Shown piece by piece: positions 1 through 12,158 of a stretch of DNA of 64,000 bases. The stretch covers positions 69,773,266-69,837,265 of the forward strand of contig NC_084837.1 in assembly GCF_033115175.1 (NCBI RefSeq), in the 5' to 3' direction. The notes below the pieces were generated by a model. It did not search any database. It worked only from the letters and a program-made list of their open reading frames with translations, and was not told the origin of the DNA. Positions within the stretch are counted from its first letter, which is position 1. Every line of letters begins with the position of its first letter. A program made the position numbers and the translations under genes. This DNA is from Lepus europaeus. Its lineage: Eukaryota; Chordata; Mammalia; Lagomorpha; Leporidae.

Positions 1-150
1 CTAACTGGAGTGAGATATGTTTGAGGAGACAGATATTCTTACCTAACATTAATATTACAGAATGTAGATGTGTCAAAACTTCACATGGTACCCCCTAAAT
101 ATGTACAATTTTTATATGCTACTTAAAATAATTAGGAATAGAAATAGAAA
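1..150 (+). repeat. Old L1 3' end fragment
   Basis: The stretch around 70-125 (GTCAAAACTTCACATGGTAC followed by CCCCTAAATATGTACAATTT) matches the terminal 3' UTR wording of old mammalian L1 subfamilies in sense orientation. The left side is cut by the window edge. The subfamily was not determined. Confidence 0.5.
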
Positions 151-519
151 TGTAACACAAAAAAAGAGCAGATAGAGATTTTCAAGTTGGGGAGAGTCTT
201 TGTGGCAGGTTTAAGGATGTCTTCAGAAAAAGGTAGTGTGTGAGTCAGGTTAAGATTCACATAGATGAGGAAGAAAGAAGAGGCGGGGAGAAGATGCATC
301 AGTCAACAGGCTCAGCACAAAGAGAACTACAGGGATGAGGACGCGAGTGAGCACTGGGGTCATTTGGATAGAGTACAAGAATAGAAAGAAGCAAGACACA
401 AAAGAGAAAATCTAGTCAGGTTACAAAAACTTTCAAAGCTGATGAAAAACAACTGGAAGGCTTAGATAAAGGGTAAACATGGCAAACTATGCTTCTGTTG
501 TTTTTTTTTTTTTTCAGTC
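151..519. other. Unclassified non-coding DNA
   Basis: A-rich sequence with no recognised gene, repeat or long open frame. A T14 run lies near 500-514. Confidence 0.5.
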
Positions 520-1720
520 CTTTTCTGAGATGATAGAACATACCACTAAACTAGGTACTGCAGTGAATATTCTTATACATTTCTTCAGTTACAAGCTTAA
601 ATATAATTGCTGGAGGAATTCCCAAGCATACAATTGGTACATAAAAAGCTAAATACATTTTACATTTTGATGGATATTCTGAAATTGCCCTCTTTAGATG
701 TTGTATCAATTTACATATCTAAAAAATGCACGAATTCCTGTTTCCCCATACTCTTGTCCAAAATAAGAGGTCAAAAATATATTTTAAAAATCCTTGGCTA
801 ATATGAGAAGACATATAGTTTTCATTCATTTTCTTACTGTAAGGAACCGAGACATCCTTCCAAATATCCAAATATTATTTGCATTGCCTTTTACGAGCTA
901 TTTGTTTACATCCTTTGACAACTTCTCAATTACAATGTTGATCACCTCCCTACTGATTTGCAAAAGTTCTTTATATTTTAACAAATCCATTCCTTCATCT
1001 GAGATGTTTGTTACAAATATTGTCTTTTGATGTTATTTTTAGTGTCATCGATCATGAAGTAATGTTTGATGTTTGATGTTTAAGAGCCAAACTTTTTTTT
1101 CTTTCATAGCTCTTGATTTTTATCATGCCTAGAAAGGCCTCACATACTCCAACATTATATAATTTTTTTCCAATTTTCTCCTATTACATTGATCATTTAA
1201 TTTTCATGTTGATAGTCCATCTGGCATTTATTTTGATATAAAGAGTTAGGAGAAATACAACTTTATTATTTTCCAGATGGCTACTCAATTGGCCTACCAC
1301 CATTTATTGTATTATAAAAATTTCCCACTAATAAAGACATGCAATCTTTATCAAATACTAGATCCTTATAAGTATACAGACCAGTTTCAGATGTTATTCT
1401 GTCTCATGTTCTCCTTGTTTATTCATGTACAAGTATTAAACCATATAACTGACCATCATTTTACAATTATTTTGCTATCTGTTAGGGTTAATTCTCCCTT
1501 TTTATCCCTCCTTTTCAAAATTTTCCAGAATATTTTATTATGATCATTTGCCCAGTAGAACTCTCAAATCAGCTTGTCTGGTTACAGAAAAATATAAGAA
1601 GCTCTATTGGTACTTGTATTGTGACCGCAATTAAATTTATACATTAATCTAGGGAGGATTTGATAGCTTTCAATAACTTGTACTTTTGGTCTTTTCATTG
1701 CCAAGTCTTTTTGTGTGTGT
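520..1720 (-). repeat. L1 ORF2 3' region, antisense
   Basis: T-rich strand carrying the reverse complement of L1 ORF2/3' sequence. Landmarks are a 'CATCTGGCATTTATTTTGAT' word near 1210-1240, the antisense 'ACCACCATTTATTGTATTAT' near 1297-1316, and 'ATTAAATTTATACATTAATC' near 1630-1650. It is an ancient copy, heavily diverged, with no usable frame. Confidence 0.75.
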
Positions 1721-2689
1721 TCCTTATCAGCAGTGCCATACTCTGTGAGGATTATTTGTTAGACAAGAGAGGTGCAAGAGCCTGGAACTGGGATACTCAG
1801 TTAGGTGAGCAGTTCCGAGGCAGAATGTAATGAGTGAGTTATGCAAAGGCAGTAGAAGTAAGAACAGCAGAATTTTTTTGGGAAAAATTAGTGGAAGCAA
1901 AGAAGGATAAAAAACTCAACCTCTTCTCCAAGGTTTTAAACTTAAGGGGAGGGAAGTTTGGGGAACAGAATTGTCAGAAAAGGGAAATAATAAGAAACAG
2001 ATTGTGAGCAGAAAGGTGGTACATTGGGTTTGGGAAGTGATGACAATTAGGTTTCACCAACATGTTTAGGTTGAACTGTCCATCATGCAGGCGGAAATGC
2101 ATGGCAGAACACACAGACATGGACTTGGAAGGCAAACTTATTGGGTGTAGGTCAAAATTCTTCAGAGGGAATGGGAGGAAGCTAGAGAGAAGAAGACAAG
2201 GACAGAACCTGGGAGACCCCCTTGTTTGAAAAGAAGAAGAGCCAATAAAGGGATCAGCAGTTCATTTTGTGCACTGAGCTTCAGTCTATTCATCTGGAAA
2301 ATGGAGTTACTAATAGTACCTCTATTACAAATCCATTGCCACAATTAGAAGAGATATTTCTGCAATGTCAGAAGGCACTGAGAAATGCTTGTTTCTTCCC
2401 CAGCACACAGAGCTACCAAGGGGCAGAATTTCTGATTGGACTACACTTGAGCTGCCTCATTCTGAAAGACAGAATGGTCACAGCAGACAGGGACCTGAAG
2501 GAAGCTGAGGGTTTGGCATTTAAGACATTATAAGTGAGCCAGTAGGGAAATTCCTCTTCAGAATACTTGAAGTGGCTACAAAAGCCAGATTCCAAGAGGC
2601 TGAGAAGTGAGTGGTTTATTCCCTCCCATGGATGCTGTTCTTGCTCTCCCCTCAGTCTCCTACGTTATGTATCCTTCCAAAGTTCACTT
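1721..2689. other. Unclassified, with a MIR scrap
   Basis: No gene seen. About 2268-2345 reads like the 3' core of a MIR SINE on the + strand (GAGCTTCAGTCTATTCATCT, then AAAATGGAGTTACTAATAGT). The rest is unassigned. Confidence 0.45.
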
Positions 2690-3000
2690 TTGTAAATGCA
2701 AACAAATGGACTAAAAGATAGTGTACTGTACATTCTGTTCTGCACCTGACTTTCAATAACAAATGCCTTGGAGCTCTTGCCATTTCTGTGTAGAGAGATC
2801 ACCTTTGTTCTTTTCTACAGCTGCCTCCCAGCATATGGATATATTATAAATTTGTTCTCTATTGATGAATATTTGGATTGTTTCCAATTTTTTAAATAAA
2901 TAATGCTGGATTGCTTAGGCATGTACACCTGTTATTTCAATAGCAGTTCTATCTGTGGAATAAATTCCCCAATGACAATTTGCTACAGGAAATAATCTTA
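2690..3000 (-). repeat. L1 3' ORF2 fragment, antisense
   Basis: Words such as ATGGATATATTATAAATTTG and TGGATTGTTTCCAATTTTTT (about 2834-2895) are the antisense of the conserved segment near the L1 ORF2 C-terminus. It is an old relic. Confidence 0.7.
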
Positions 3001-6000
3001 ATCAGACCCAAAAAGAGAATTGATTCCTACAAATGCAAAAACCAAGGCTATAATTCTTCTGTGAGGTGTCCAGTTTAGCACAGGAATAGATAACTAAAAA
3101 TCTCTACAGGAAAGATCTTTCTTACTTCCTCTCTTTGTAAAACCAGAAAACAAACCCAAACATCCATGATGAATGTGCATTTTACTCCCCATTTAGTGTG
3201 ATTTGCTCCAGATGTTATTGAAATCATTGAGATTTCTGTACTCTGTTACATTTTTGTTCACAATGCTGTTCTAAGTCTTTTCAACAACATTAGGGAAGTG
3301 ACTGAGTTTTGCAAGAATTGATATCCAGAAACTTGAGTTGGAGTTGGTTAGAATGACAACTATAGAGCTATTTTATGATCATACAACCCCAGCAATCATG
3401 TAGTCCTAAATTAAAATGGTTGGCAGGGATGCAAGTCTAAATTCATGTAATTCCCCACTCCTTTCCTGTCTGTTTCCAGCACTCCGACCCCAGAAACAAC
3501 GGCATAACCCTCATTCTATAACAAGGAGCCTCTTCATCCTGAAGGCCTCAAGAACTCAGCCAGCTAGCATGTCCATGGCAGCTGGGAGTGGAGACTTGGC
3601 ACTCTGACCACATGGGATAGAAGGGCCAGAAAGAGAAGCAGGAGCCAGGAGGAGGCCTGTTCTCCTTATTTCTAACATCAATCACTTCCTTTTAGATGAT
3701 CTGGGCAGTAGTAGAGCTGAGTTTTTCCAGGGGAGCTCTATCCCAGGTCACATCCTCATAAATCAGAATGAGCTGCTCTGTCACAGAAAAGCCCTGCTAC
3801 AAGCTGATCAAACGGCCAGCCCGGGCACCCCAGAAGACAATGCAAGGGTCCTATACACACAAGGGATTTGAATAAAAGAAGAGAAATGGCCAAGTCGGCA
3901 GAAGTCTGAAACTCCTGGAGTTGTGGGCTTTGTAGCACTTGTTATCAACTTGAAAAACAACAATAATAACCCCAAACCAGAAAACTCAACCCAGAAGGGA
4001 GAAGCAGCAGGGAGACAAACAAGCTAAGCTGGAGGTAGTTCACACTGTACCTCTGACGATTGTGCCACCTGGTGAAGATTCAAGGAGACAGCACAGGGTT
4101 AAAGAAAATAGCACAAGAAACTCCAGCAAGCTAGGAAAGGCAGCAGAAATCAAAGTACAGCTGCTCTTTTTTGCTGCTTAAATCATTATATATTAGCTGC
4201 AAATTTAGTTTGTTGGCCAACACTCAAAAGTGGCATATGGCCAATAAAAGGTTCGGAGGAGTCTAGGAGTCTTCCATCTGCTGTTCAACTTTACTATGGC
4301 TTCCACACATACGGCTCAGTGTCAGAGCAGGCTGTGCTTCAGAAGCCTTTCGTGAGCTGTGTGCAGGCTGTTAAATGGGCACTATTCTAAGCCAGCGTAT
4401 GCCACCAACCCAGCAGAATGTTTGACAGGTTGATGTGCATGTTCTCTGAAATCTGTTCCATTCTCAGATCCAACTGCCTTCCAGGATCCACAGAACAAAA
4501 AGTCCCCGAATTGACAAACCCTCCAGAATGTCACAGGTGGATGTGCCATAGGTCCTACAGGTGAAGTTCTCTTGAGACATCATCTAGATGCTCAACAAAA
4601 AGATTCTGAGAGACAACTACACTCTCGATGCTCATTAAAGTCCAAGCCAAACGCAGTGGAATCGTCAAGTGCCAGTGGCTTGGTTTTGGAAACTGTAACC
4701 ACGGCTATTAAAATGCAAAGAGAAGAGGTTTATTTTCCTGGCCCTAGCTTGTTCATTTCACCCACCTTGGAAGCAGAATTGCCTACAGTTGAGCAAATCA
4801 GAGCTAGGTGGTCCAGTTTCTGCTCAGTTCCCACACACCAGCCAGCCCATGTGCCTCGTGGTAAGTGCTGCTCTGCTGCTCTCCACAGCCAATATGCAGG
4901 GACATTTACACTTTTATAGCCCCACTGCAACAGGGTACACATTTCTACCAGGAAAACTTGGAAAGAGAAATATCTAACTGCTCAAAATCATTCTAATCCT
5001 GGTTTAATTGTTGCATTCTTAAAAATGGAAGATGAATGATATCCAGAGTGAATTCTTTGCTCAAGTAAAAGAGCAAAAACTATCCCCCAAGGTGATTTTA
5101 CTGTAACCCAAAAAGATACTAGCAGGAGACACGATGATGCACAATACTGTATTTGCTTGCATTCTGTAACGTGCTGTCATTTCTCCTGCCTGCTCTGCAC
5201 CTGTCAGAAGTAGACTGCCAGAGGCAGAGTGAGATTCAGAGCTAGACTTACAGAAAGCCTGTCGCTGACTTCTGTTTTGAATCTTGGCAAAGAGATGGCA
5301 GGACAGGAGGGAGATGGGGGAGAGGAAGAGATTTGTTGAAATACTACATAAGACTTGATATAAAAAAATAAAAAGTCCCTGAGACTGGGAGGAGGTGGCA
5401 CAAATTCTAACAATGAATCATTTGCACAGAAATAGGCCCTCAGTTCTGACAGACAGGGAGGATTGAGGAAGATGGATTCCTCCTGGGCTCAGCAAGAAGC
5501 TGCAGCAGAGAGGCCAATGGGGCTTGGGGTTTGGCAGGGAGTCACAAACTCCCCGATGTGCTGACTTGGCAGAAGCTCGGTCCTCAAGGAGCCAGCCCCT
5601 CTGGAGACTATCATTTCTTTTAACCCATGTGTATTTGAGGGAAAATTTAATCTTTGTGCCTCTGACTCATTTACACTTAACTCATCAAAAAGTAGTTTTG
5701 CTCCGGGCTGTTGGATGGTTAGTAAATTAGAGTGTAATTTAGAAACAGTCTCTGGCTCTAGAAAAAGACCCTGCCCAAGACTAAAGACTCAGACCAGCTT
5801 CTGCTGGGAAGTGATTTCTTTGGGTAACATTTCAGAGAAAGTGATCTCCGCGTTTTAACCTTTCCCCTCCCACCCAATGCCCTTGCACACAGACACACTC
5901 GCACTCACCCCTCACAGTCATGCACTCTCACACTCACATACGCTCCCACACACTCACTCACATGTACTCACACTCGTTCACTGAACCAGGGAACTAAGTG

Positions 6001-6080
6001 TGGAAGAGGGTGGAACAGGATGTCTGAGTGGCTCTGCTGGCCACAGTAAACTTGCAAATGGTAGTGGTTAACACACAACC
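3001..6080. other. Unclassified intergenic DNA; CA/CT-rich tract at 5886-5975
   Basis: No exon, RNA gene or SINE was recognised in this 3-kb stretch. An imperfect CACACT/CTCACA simple repeat occupies about 5886-5975. The short open frames here lack conservation signals that can be judged by eye. Because repeats are scarce here, this is one of the better places in the window to look for conserved non-coding elements. Confidence 0.45.
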
Positions 6081-6084
6081 TTTT

Positions 6085-6310
6085 TAAACACAAATTGAAA
6101 AGCACCAGTTCTAGGGGCAGATTGTCTTAGGTTCAAGTCCTACCTTTCCCCACTTTCTTGCTGGATTGTCTGTTACTGACGCCTTCTGAGCTTCAGTTTT
6201 CTCACTGTGAAAGGCAGATAATGACAACTGGACTCATGTCATGGTGAAACTTCAATACATTGATCCATAAATACTGCCTAGCAGTCATTGCACGAAGTAA
6301 ATTATCAGTG
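6085..6310 (+). repeat. MIR SINE
   Basis: Shows the MIR order: AGATTGTCTTAGGTTCAAGT, then the TTGCTGGATTGTCTGTTACT core, then GAGCTTCAGTTTTCTCACTG, then a purine-rich tail. A mammal-wide tRNA-derived SINE, diverged. Confidence 0.75.
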
Positions 6311-8734
6311 CCTATTTAAAATCAATGAATACGACTCTTTCTGCCGTGTGGATCAGACACTCATCCAACGTGTGTCCATACAAGCTCAGATCCTGCAGGT
6401 CTCACCTGATTTCTGCCCCACAGTCACTGCAGTGACCAGCTCTTCATTATCTCTAAGCAGCTTTACGCAAACACAGTATGGCAGCATTCTCCACTTCTAC
6501 TCTGCACACCCCAGCTCCACAAGCACCTGTCTCTTGCGTTAGGTTGGCTTCTCCCACAAGCAGAGATAAGAATATGGAGAGGATCTGAGGAACACTAATA
6601 GGGAGTGGGAAAGTGAAACAGGGTTGAGAAGAAAACCACTAACAGATATGTTATTAAGCAGGTTCTTGAGGAGAACAACTGGGTTTTGATCCCACTAATA
6701 ATCTCTGGGAGAATACACAGCTCACACTTCCTAGTTGGCTCACCCAAGCAACAAAGAGGCCAGGGTATTTGGCCACCAACTTTCAACTCCTAGGGAGATT
6801 AACTCCCTGGCTTGCAGGCCTATTATGCTCCTGTAGCCAAGGAGAGTCTTAAGCAGAGAGCCGTGGGTACTGTCCTGGATAGCCAAGGCACACAGGAACA
6901 TGGAGTCCTGGGGGGCATGGGCATAGCACAAAGCATTCCACCTGTGCCTGGGTTCATAACCCCAGGATTCTGAAAGCCATCACTCTTGGTCCACACATGC
7001 AGTCAGGAAACACAGGCAAATTTAGAACATATGGCACAAGACTTTCAGTTGTTGGTGGGAAAGAAAGGAGCTGGGGAATAAATTCTCCCCCCTTTTGCTC
7101 CTCAGGGTGGACTGCCCTGAGACCCAGCTTACACATCTTCTTAGAAAACAGTCTCGTGAGATGGAGGAATTCATCTCACTTGGGAAGAGCTCTCTATAAC
7201 CCATCTTCATCTCGCCTTCCTTTCCTGCCTTACTCTCCTCAGCCCTCACTTAGGAACACCAGCCTAACATAAGAGGGTTAATTTCTTACTAATTCCAAAT
7301 TTCCATTGTTGTGCCACCTTCACAGACACCAGATCTTATTTTGGGTAATAAGAAGATATCAAGCCTGTGGGCAACTACTGAGAAGATAAGATTTCCACAC
7401 CATCCAGGAGAAAATATGAAGTCCCAGGGTATGGGTACCACCCTCACAAGGGAAAGATAGCTCCTGCAGAGAATGGCCCACAAATGCAAGACCCCTGCTT
7501 GCCCCATGAAAGGAAATAGGCTGAAGATTTGCATTTCATGGCTTCCTGGAGTACAGCATAGCCATCTGATTTTGCTCATAGCAACCTCACAGCACCCCTG
7601 TCCAAATGGTGGAAATCAAGAATTAGCAATGGACAAGTTTCTTAATAAAAAGATAATAAAGAAGCCAACAATGCAGTTAACGCCATGTATTTCAAGACTA
7701 ATTCCAGTTTTGTTTTATATTTTAACATATGTTAAGGGAACCTTAAGTGACTTCTTGGATGCAAAATCTGTATCTAACAAAGGAAGCTGTTTTCAGGAGG
7801 TACAATTGTCCTGGATCTGTGGCTGGGAGGCACATCCCTGCCTGCCCGCTGCCTTCTCCTGGCACAGAGATGACACTTCCACTCCAGTTGGGACTGTCCT
7901 GCTGTTTTCACACCAGGAAACACTCGCTGCAATATGAATAATACATCACTTTGTTTCTGTGAGGATGCTTGTCACTCTCACTTGCCAAAGTGAGATGAAT
8001 ATTCAGCAGGAATGGTCACCACTGATGCCGCCACGAGCGGGATGGGTCAGTAATGACCCGTGTGATGTGATTTCAGAAAGCTCCTCCTGCCCAGAATTCA
8101 CCCACAGGAAGGAACTGGAAGCTTGCAGAAGGAGAAACTGGCACTCGCAGAGCATCTGTGCACCAAGTTCTGCACGTTAGGCTCTCCATAGGTTATCCTG
8201 GGGTTGGAGTTGTTTTTCTGTGGGGCCCAGGTAGCAAATGTTTTAGGCTTGCTGGTGCAAAGGGTCTCTGTCATAATTCTTCTGCCAAGCCAGCACCGAA
8301 GCAAACATAGGTAATAAGTACACAAATGGGCTTGGCTGCATTTCCATAAACGTTTATTTTCCAAAACAGGATTTGGCCAGCAGGCCATTGCTGACCACTG
8401 GAGGAGCTGACATCACCTTGATAAGCACTCATGGGTGATAAGCACGGCTCTCCCTTGCACTTTCTCTTCAAGCGCAGACACTCTTGAGAAAAATCACACA
8501 GCAAATCCCACACATCTTTGTATGACTGGTATCTGCTCTTTCAGAGATGAGGAGTGGGAAAGAAGGGAAAACAACTCTTTGGAATAAATGCAAGGACCAG
8601 GAGGTAGAAAAAGAAAACCAGGGGGAGGGAAGATGGGCCAGGATGACAAGCTGTGAGTCAGAGGAGACAGTGGAAGGGTGTAGACTGGGAATGAGGGGAG
8701 GGAAGGACTTTAACGATGTACTGCTACAAGTTCA
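6311..8734. other. Unclassified intergenic DNA
   Basis: No gene or recognised repeat. The longest frame (7473-7937, 154 codons) has no recognisable domain, no promoter and no splice context, and looks like chance. Nothing else can be supported. Confidence 0.45.
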
Positions 8735-8985
8735 CACCATCCCATCTTTAACCAGTGTCCCACCAAGCAAAAGCATAGACTGGGGATTCAACTGTTTTGA
8801 CATAACTTGCTCTGCTTCTGACAGGTGGTGGGGCCTTGGATACGTTTTCATTCTGGGTGTCCAGTTTCTCCTCTGTCAAGTAGGGATTCCTAAGATTAAA
8901 GTGAGGGTTAAATGTGAAAATGCACGGAAAAGGTTGTGGCAAAGTGAAAGTGCCTGGCATGATGCGATCACTCAGTGAAGGTTGA
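8735..8985 (+). repeat. MIR SINE
   Basis: Order 'GGGGATTCAACTG ... CCAGTTTCTCCTCTGTCAAG ... TGAGGGTTAAATGTGAAAAT ... GTGCCTGGCATGATGCGATC ... ACTCAGTGAAGG' follows the MIR core and 3' end on the + strand. Confidence 0.7.
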
Positions 8986-9825
8986 CTGGCATTATCGCTG
9001 TGATGGAGTTACTGCAACCCAGTGCGAATCCAAGGAAGTATAGGCTATCAGAATGAAAATGCCACCAGCAAACTCGTAAAGGCCCTTCCTGGATATTCTA
9101 TAGCTCCTCTTGCTCTTGCAACTGAGAAACATCAGCGAGTCAGCTAGACTGTCTGGATTAATAATGAATGATAAACAACACACAGCGTATCTGTCGCTTT
9201 CATAAACCTGCAATCCATCGATCCCTGTCCCTAGGAAGTCTCCCTCCCCCAGCTTCATAGTCTTAAATGTGTTAGGGAGCAGATCACTCTGACTGCAGAG
9301 CAAGCTTCTGTGATCAAACCTAAATGCTACAGTTTACGTCCCCGGAAATTTATATCACCCATATGTTCTTGAAGGCTTCCGGAGGCTTGTGTGAAAACAC
9401 AATAGAGTACAAACTAGACAAAATACAGTGTTCAGGGGCACAGGCTAACTGCTTTCTAATTTTCTCTGTTTGCATGAACCCTGGTAGGACCCTGTTCACA
9501 GCTCTTTGGCCCTAAGGGACCAACATATGACAAGAGTATTTAGGACAGGGAATCAAGTTTCAAGAGAACATGTAGCCACCACCAGAAAACTAGAAAAATG
9601 AGGATTGGAAATTGAGTGTTTTCTGGGCTGAAAATGTTCATTTATGGTGTAAACCTGCTGGCCACATCCATCCGCCCACACCTCGGAGGACCCACACATT
9701 TTCTGCCTCCTATGGGAAGGAGGCTTGGACTTGCAGCTTCCCCACCTGCACTGTTCCTGGCTCCTCCCAGTGTCAACATGACTAACAGCAGGGGCTTTCA
9801 ATCCCAGGTGCACAGAATAGCATAG
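8986..9825. other. Unclassified intergenic DNA
   Basis: No recognised gene or repeat. Only short chance frames on both strands. Confidence 0.45.
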
Positions 9826-10078
9826 GGCTTGGGGCAAGTATTTGGCACAGTGGGAAACTGCCTCCCATAGAGGAGTTCCTGGATTTGAGTTCTGGCTGCA
9901 ATTCCAGCTTCCTGCTAGTGTGCACCCTGGAAGGCAGCAAGTTTTTGCTTAAGTAATTGAGTCCCTATCAGCCAGTAGGAGACCTGGGACTTTATCCTGG
10001 CCAAACCCTGACTTTTGTGGGCACTGGGAAGTGAACCAGTGGATGGAAGCTCTCTCGCTCTCTACCTTTTAAAGAAAT
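9826..10078 (+). repeat. Old C SINE
   Basis: Degenerate C-SINE layout: GGGCTTGGGGCAAGTATTTG head, TTGAGTTCTGGCTGC B-box region, AGTGAACCAGTGGATGGAAG, then a CT-rich tract and TTTTAAAGAAATAG tail. Clearly more diverged than its right-hand neighbour. Confidence 0.75.
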
Positions 10079-10089
10079 AGAACACTTTT

Positions 10090-10425
10090 GGGGCCGGCAC
10101 TGTGGCATAGCGGGAAAAGCCACCGCATCCCATATGGGAGCCGATTTGAGTCCCAGCTGCTCCACTTCTATCCAGCTCTCTGCTATGGCCTGGGAAAGCA
10201 GTGGAAGATGGCCCAAGTCCTTGGGCCCTGCATCCATGTGGGGGACCCAGAGGAAGCTGCTGGCTCCTGGCTTCAGATCAGTGCAGCTCCTGCCATTGTG
10301 GCTGCTTGGGGAGTGAACCGTCGGATGGAAGACCTCTCTCTCTCTTTGCCTCTCCTTCTCTCTGTGTAACTCTGACTTTCAAGTAAAATAAATAAATCTT
10401 TAGAAAAATAAATAAATAAAAAGCT
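10090..10425 (+). repeat. C SINE
   Basis: Complete element from GGGGCCGGCACTGTGGCATA to the AAATAAATAAATCTTT tail, with body landmarks CTCTGCTATGGCCTGGGAAA and GGGAGTGAACCGTCGGATGG. The 93-, 60- and 61-codon frames that overlap here are shadows of this repeat. Confidence 0.93.
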
Positions 10426-10439
10426 TTTGTTAAAAAAAT

Positions 10440-11195
10440 AATCTAGGGAATCTAGGGTGCTTTTTAAAATGCCCAGGGCCTTGTCACTTATTTAGTTTGA
10501 GTAGGACCAGCCATCAGGATAGCTTTTTAAGTTTTACTGAAATAAAATACACATCGAGCAAAAGGCACATCATTGTTCAACCCAACGTTTTTGCAGTGGG
10601 ACACATCCTAGCAACTAGCAGACCATTGGACATACAGAATATTCACACCACCCAAGATGTCCTCATGCTCCCTTTCAGACAACATTCCTCCCAGGATAAC
10701 AATCCTGACTTCTAAAAGCATAGACTGTGTCTGTCTTTGTATTTGATATAAATGGAATCACATGGTCTTTTTAATACTTAATTAAAATTTTAAAGTTTAG
10801 AACAGTTTTGTATTATCAAAAGAAATGCAGCTAGTACAGAGATACCAAAACACCCTGCACCCAGTGTCCCTTGTTGTTAGACTCTTATATTACTGCGCTA
10901 CATTTACACATGGGACATTTCTATCTGGTTTCCATCACTCAACACTTGACTTAAGAGATATACGTATATTACTTTGTGTAGTTGTCGATCTTTCATTCTT
11001 ACTGCTGAATGTGCTCCATTGTGTGAATATTCCATGATTATTAATCCATACTACCACTGATGTACATTTGGAGAGTTTCCAGTTTGGAGCTCTTACAAAT
11101 AGTTCTGCAATAAACATTGTAGTAGGCATCTGTACATTTTAAAAGCTGTCTAGGGATTCTAATGTGCAGCCAGACCTGAAAACCACTGATATAAT
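10440..11195 (+). repeat. MER5A-like DNA transposon relic split by L1
   Basis: The left part (10440-10530) has GCTTTTTAAAATGCCCAGGG and CATCAGGATAGCTTTTTAAG. The right part (11128-11195) has GATTCTAATGTGCAGCCAGA and GAAAACCACTG. These are the two halves of a MER5A-type hAT-Charlie MITE. The middle is the L1 listed next. Confidence 0.6.
10531..11127 (-). repeat. Antisense L1 fragment inside MER5A
   Basis: Contains antisense L1 wording: TTTGATATAAATGGAATCAC, CCATTGTGTGAATATTCCAT, GAGAGTTTCCAGTTTGGAGC and TAGTTCTGCAATAAACATTG. Old copy without coding capacity. Confidence 0.7.
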
Positions 11196-11559
11196 CCAGA
11201 CCAATAGTTCATTCCACCTTGGGTTGGTGTCCTGTGATTTCTTATCCTTCCATCTTCTTTTCTTTGCACGGTTCTTCTGCTTCCCACAGTGTGTGGTATG
11301 GTGCTGAAGACAAAGTCCCTTTTAACAAATGCCCACTTCTTGATTAAATACTCAAATAGGGTTTCATGTTTCACATCACCCTGTGTTCCAGGTTTGGGGA
11401 AGCAGATGCCACAGCACCCACCACTAACATGGTCAGCCCAATCAAAGCCTTACCTCTGGTCCTCACAAGCTGCCCCCTAAACAGGCATCCTTGGAATGCA
11501 CTGGAAAGAGCAAACCCGGAATACAGGAGGGCAGCACGCACAATAACCCCACAGCAGCC
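11196..11559. other. Unclassified DNA
   Basis: Nothing recognised between two L1-derived blocks. Confidence 0.4.
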
Positions 11560-11740
11560 AAGTGGCTATTTCACGGTCATTTGTCATTCTTCCTTGCTGT
11601 ATTGATTCTTTCTCAACTCTGCTCACTTTTTCAATAGACATTTTTTTCTTATTGACTATGTGTAGTAGCTCTTTGTATACAAGGAATTTAACTCCTGCTT
11701 ATCTGTCATATATGTTGCAGTTATTTTCAGCGTATGGCTT
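11560..11740 (-). repeat. Antisense L1 fragment
   Basis: GTAGCTCTTTGTATACAAGG and CTGTCATATATGTTGCAGTT match the antisense of the L1 ORF2 3' segment. It is probably the continuation of the 10.5-11.1 kb L1. Confidence 0.55.
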
Positions 11741-11879
11741 CGTGTGTAGTGGCTTCTGCCTTTTCCCTCCCTGCCCAGATGATGATCGGTATCGTGCCTG
11801 GCATCGTGAACCTCCCATCCCAACCTCCGCAGCACATTAGATCCTGACTCTCACTGGCTATCCCATTGCTGAGTTTCTG

Positions 11880-12154
11880 TGTATATTAACTCCCTAGAGC
11901 TACTCTAACAAATTGCTATCAACTGGCTTAACACAATAGACACGTACTCATTCAGAGTTCAGAAGACCAGGAATCCAAAAGCAAGGTGCCGGCAGGGTGG
12001 GTTCCTTTTGGTGGTTCTGATGGAGAAACTTCCCCATGCCTCTCTCTGAGCTTTCAGTGGTTCCCAGCAATCCTTGGTGTTGCCTGGCTTTGAAGAGATC
12101 ACGCCAGTCCCTGCCTGTCTCTATATCACCTTCATACCTGTCTACCTGGACTTC
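11880..12154 (-). repeat. MaLR/MLT1-type LTR, first part
   Basis: Reads GTATATTAACTCCCTAGAGC, CTAACAAATTGCTATCAACT, GAGTTCAGAAGACCAGGAAT and GCAAGGTGCCGGCAGGGTGG. This is the reverse complement of the 3' half of an MLT1-like MaLR LTR. Its apparent remainder reappears at 13610-13730, so younger insertions lie inside it. Confidence 0.65.
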
Positions 12155-12158
12155 AACG
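12155..12158. repeat. Candidate 4-bp target-site duplication (left), AACG
   Basis: AACG directly precedes TGACTGAG at 12159. The same AACG follows the LTR's terminal CTACA at 12888-12891. A 4-bp match can arise by chance. Confidence 0.4.

Noticed and set aside
5886-5975. Possible regulatory CA-rich element
   Set aside because: Best explained as an imperfect simple repeat.
7473-7937. 154-codon open frame
   Set aside because: No recognisable domain, no promoter, splice or codon signal.
8547-8978. 143-codon open frame
   Set aside because: Ends in a MIR SINE and has no recognisable domain.
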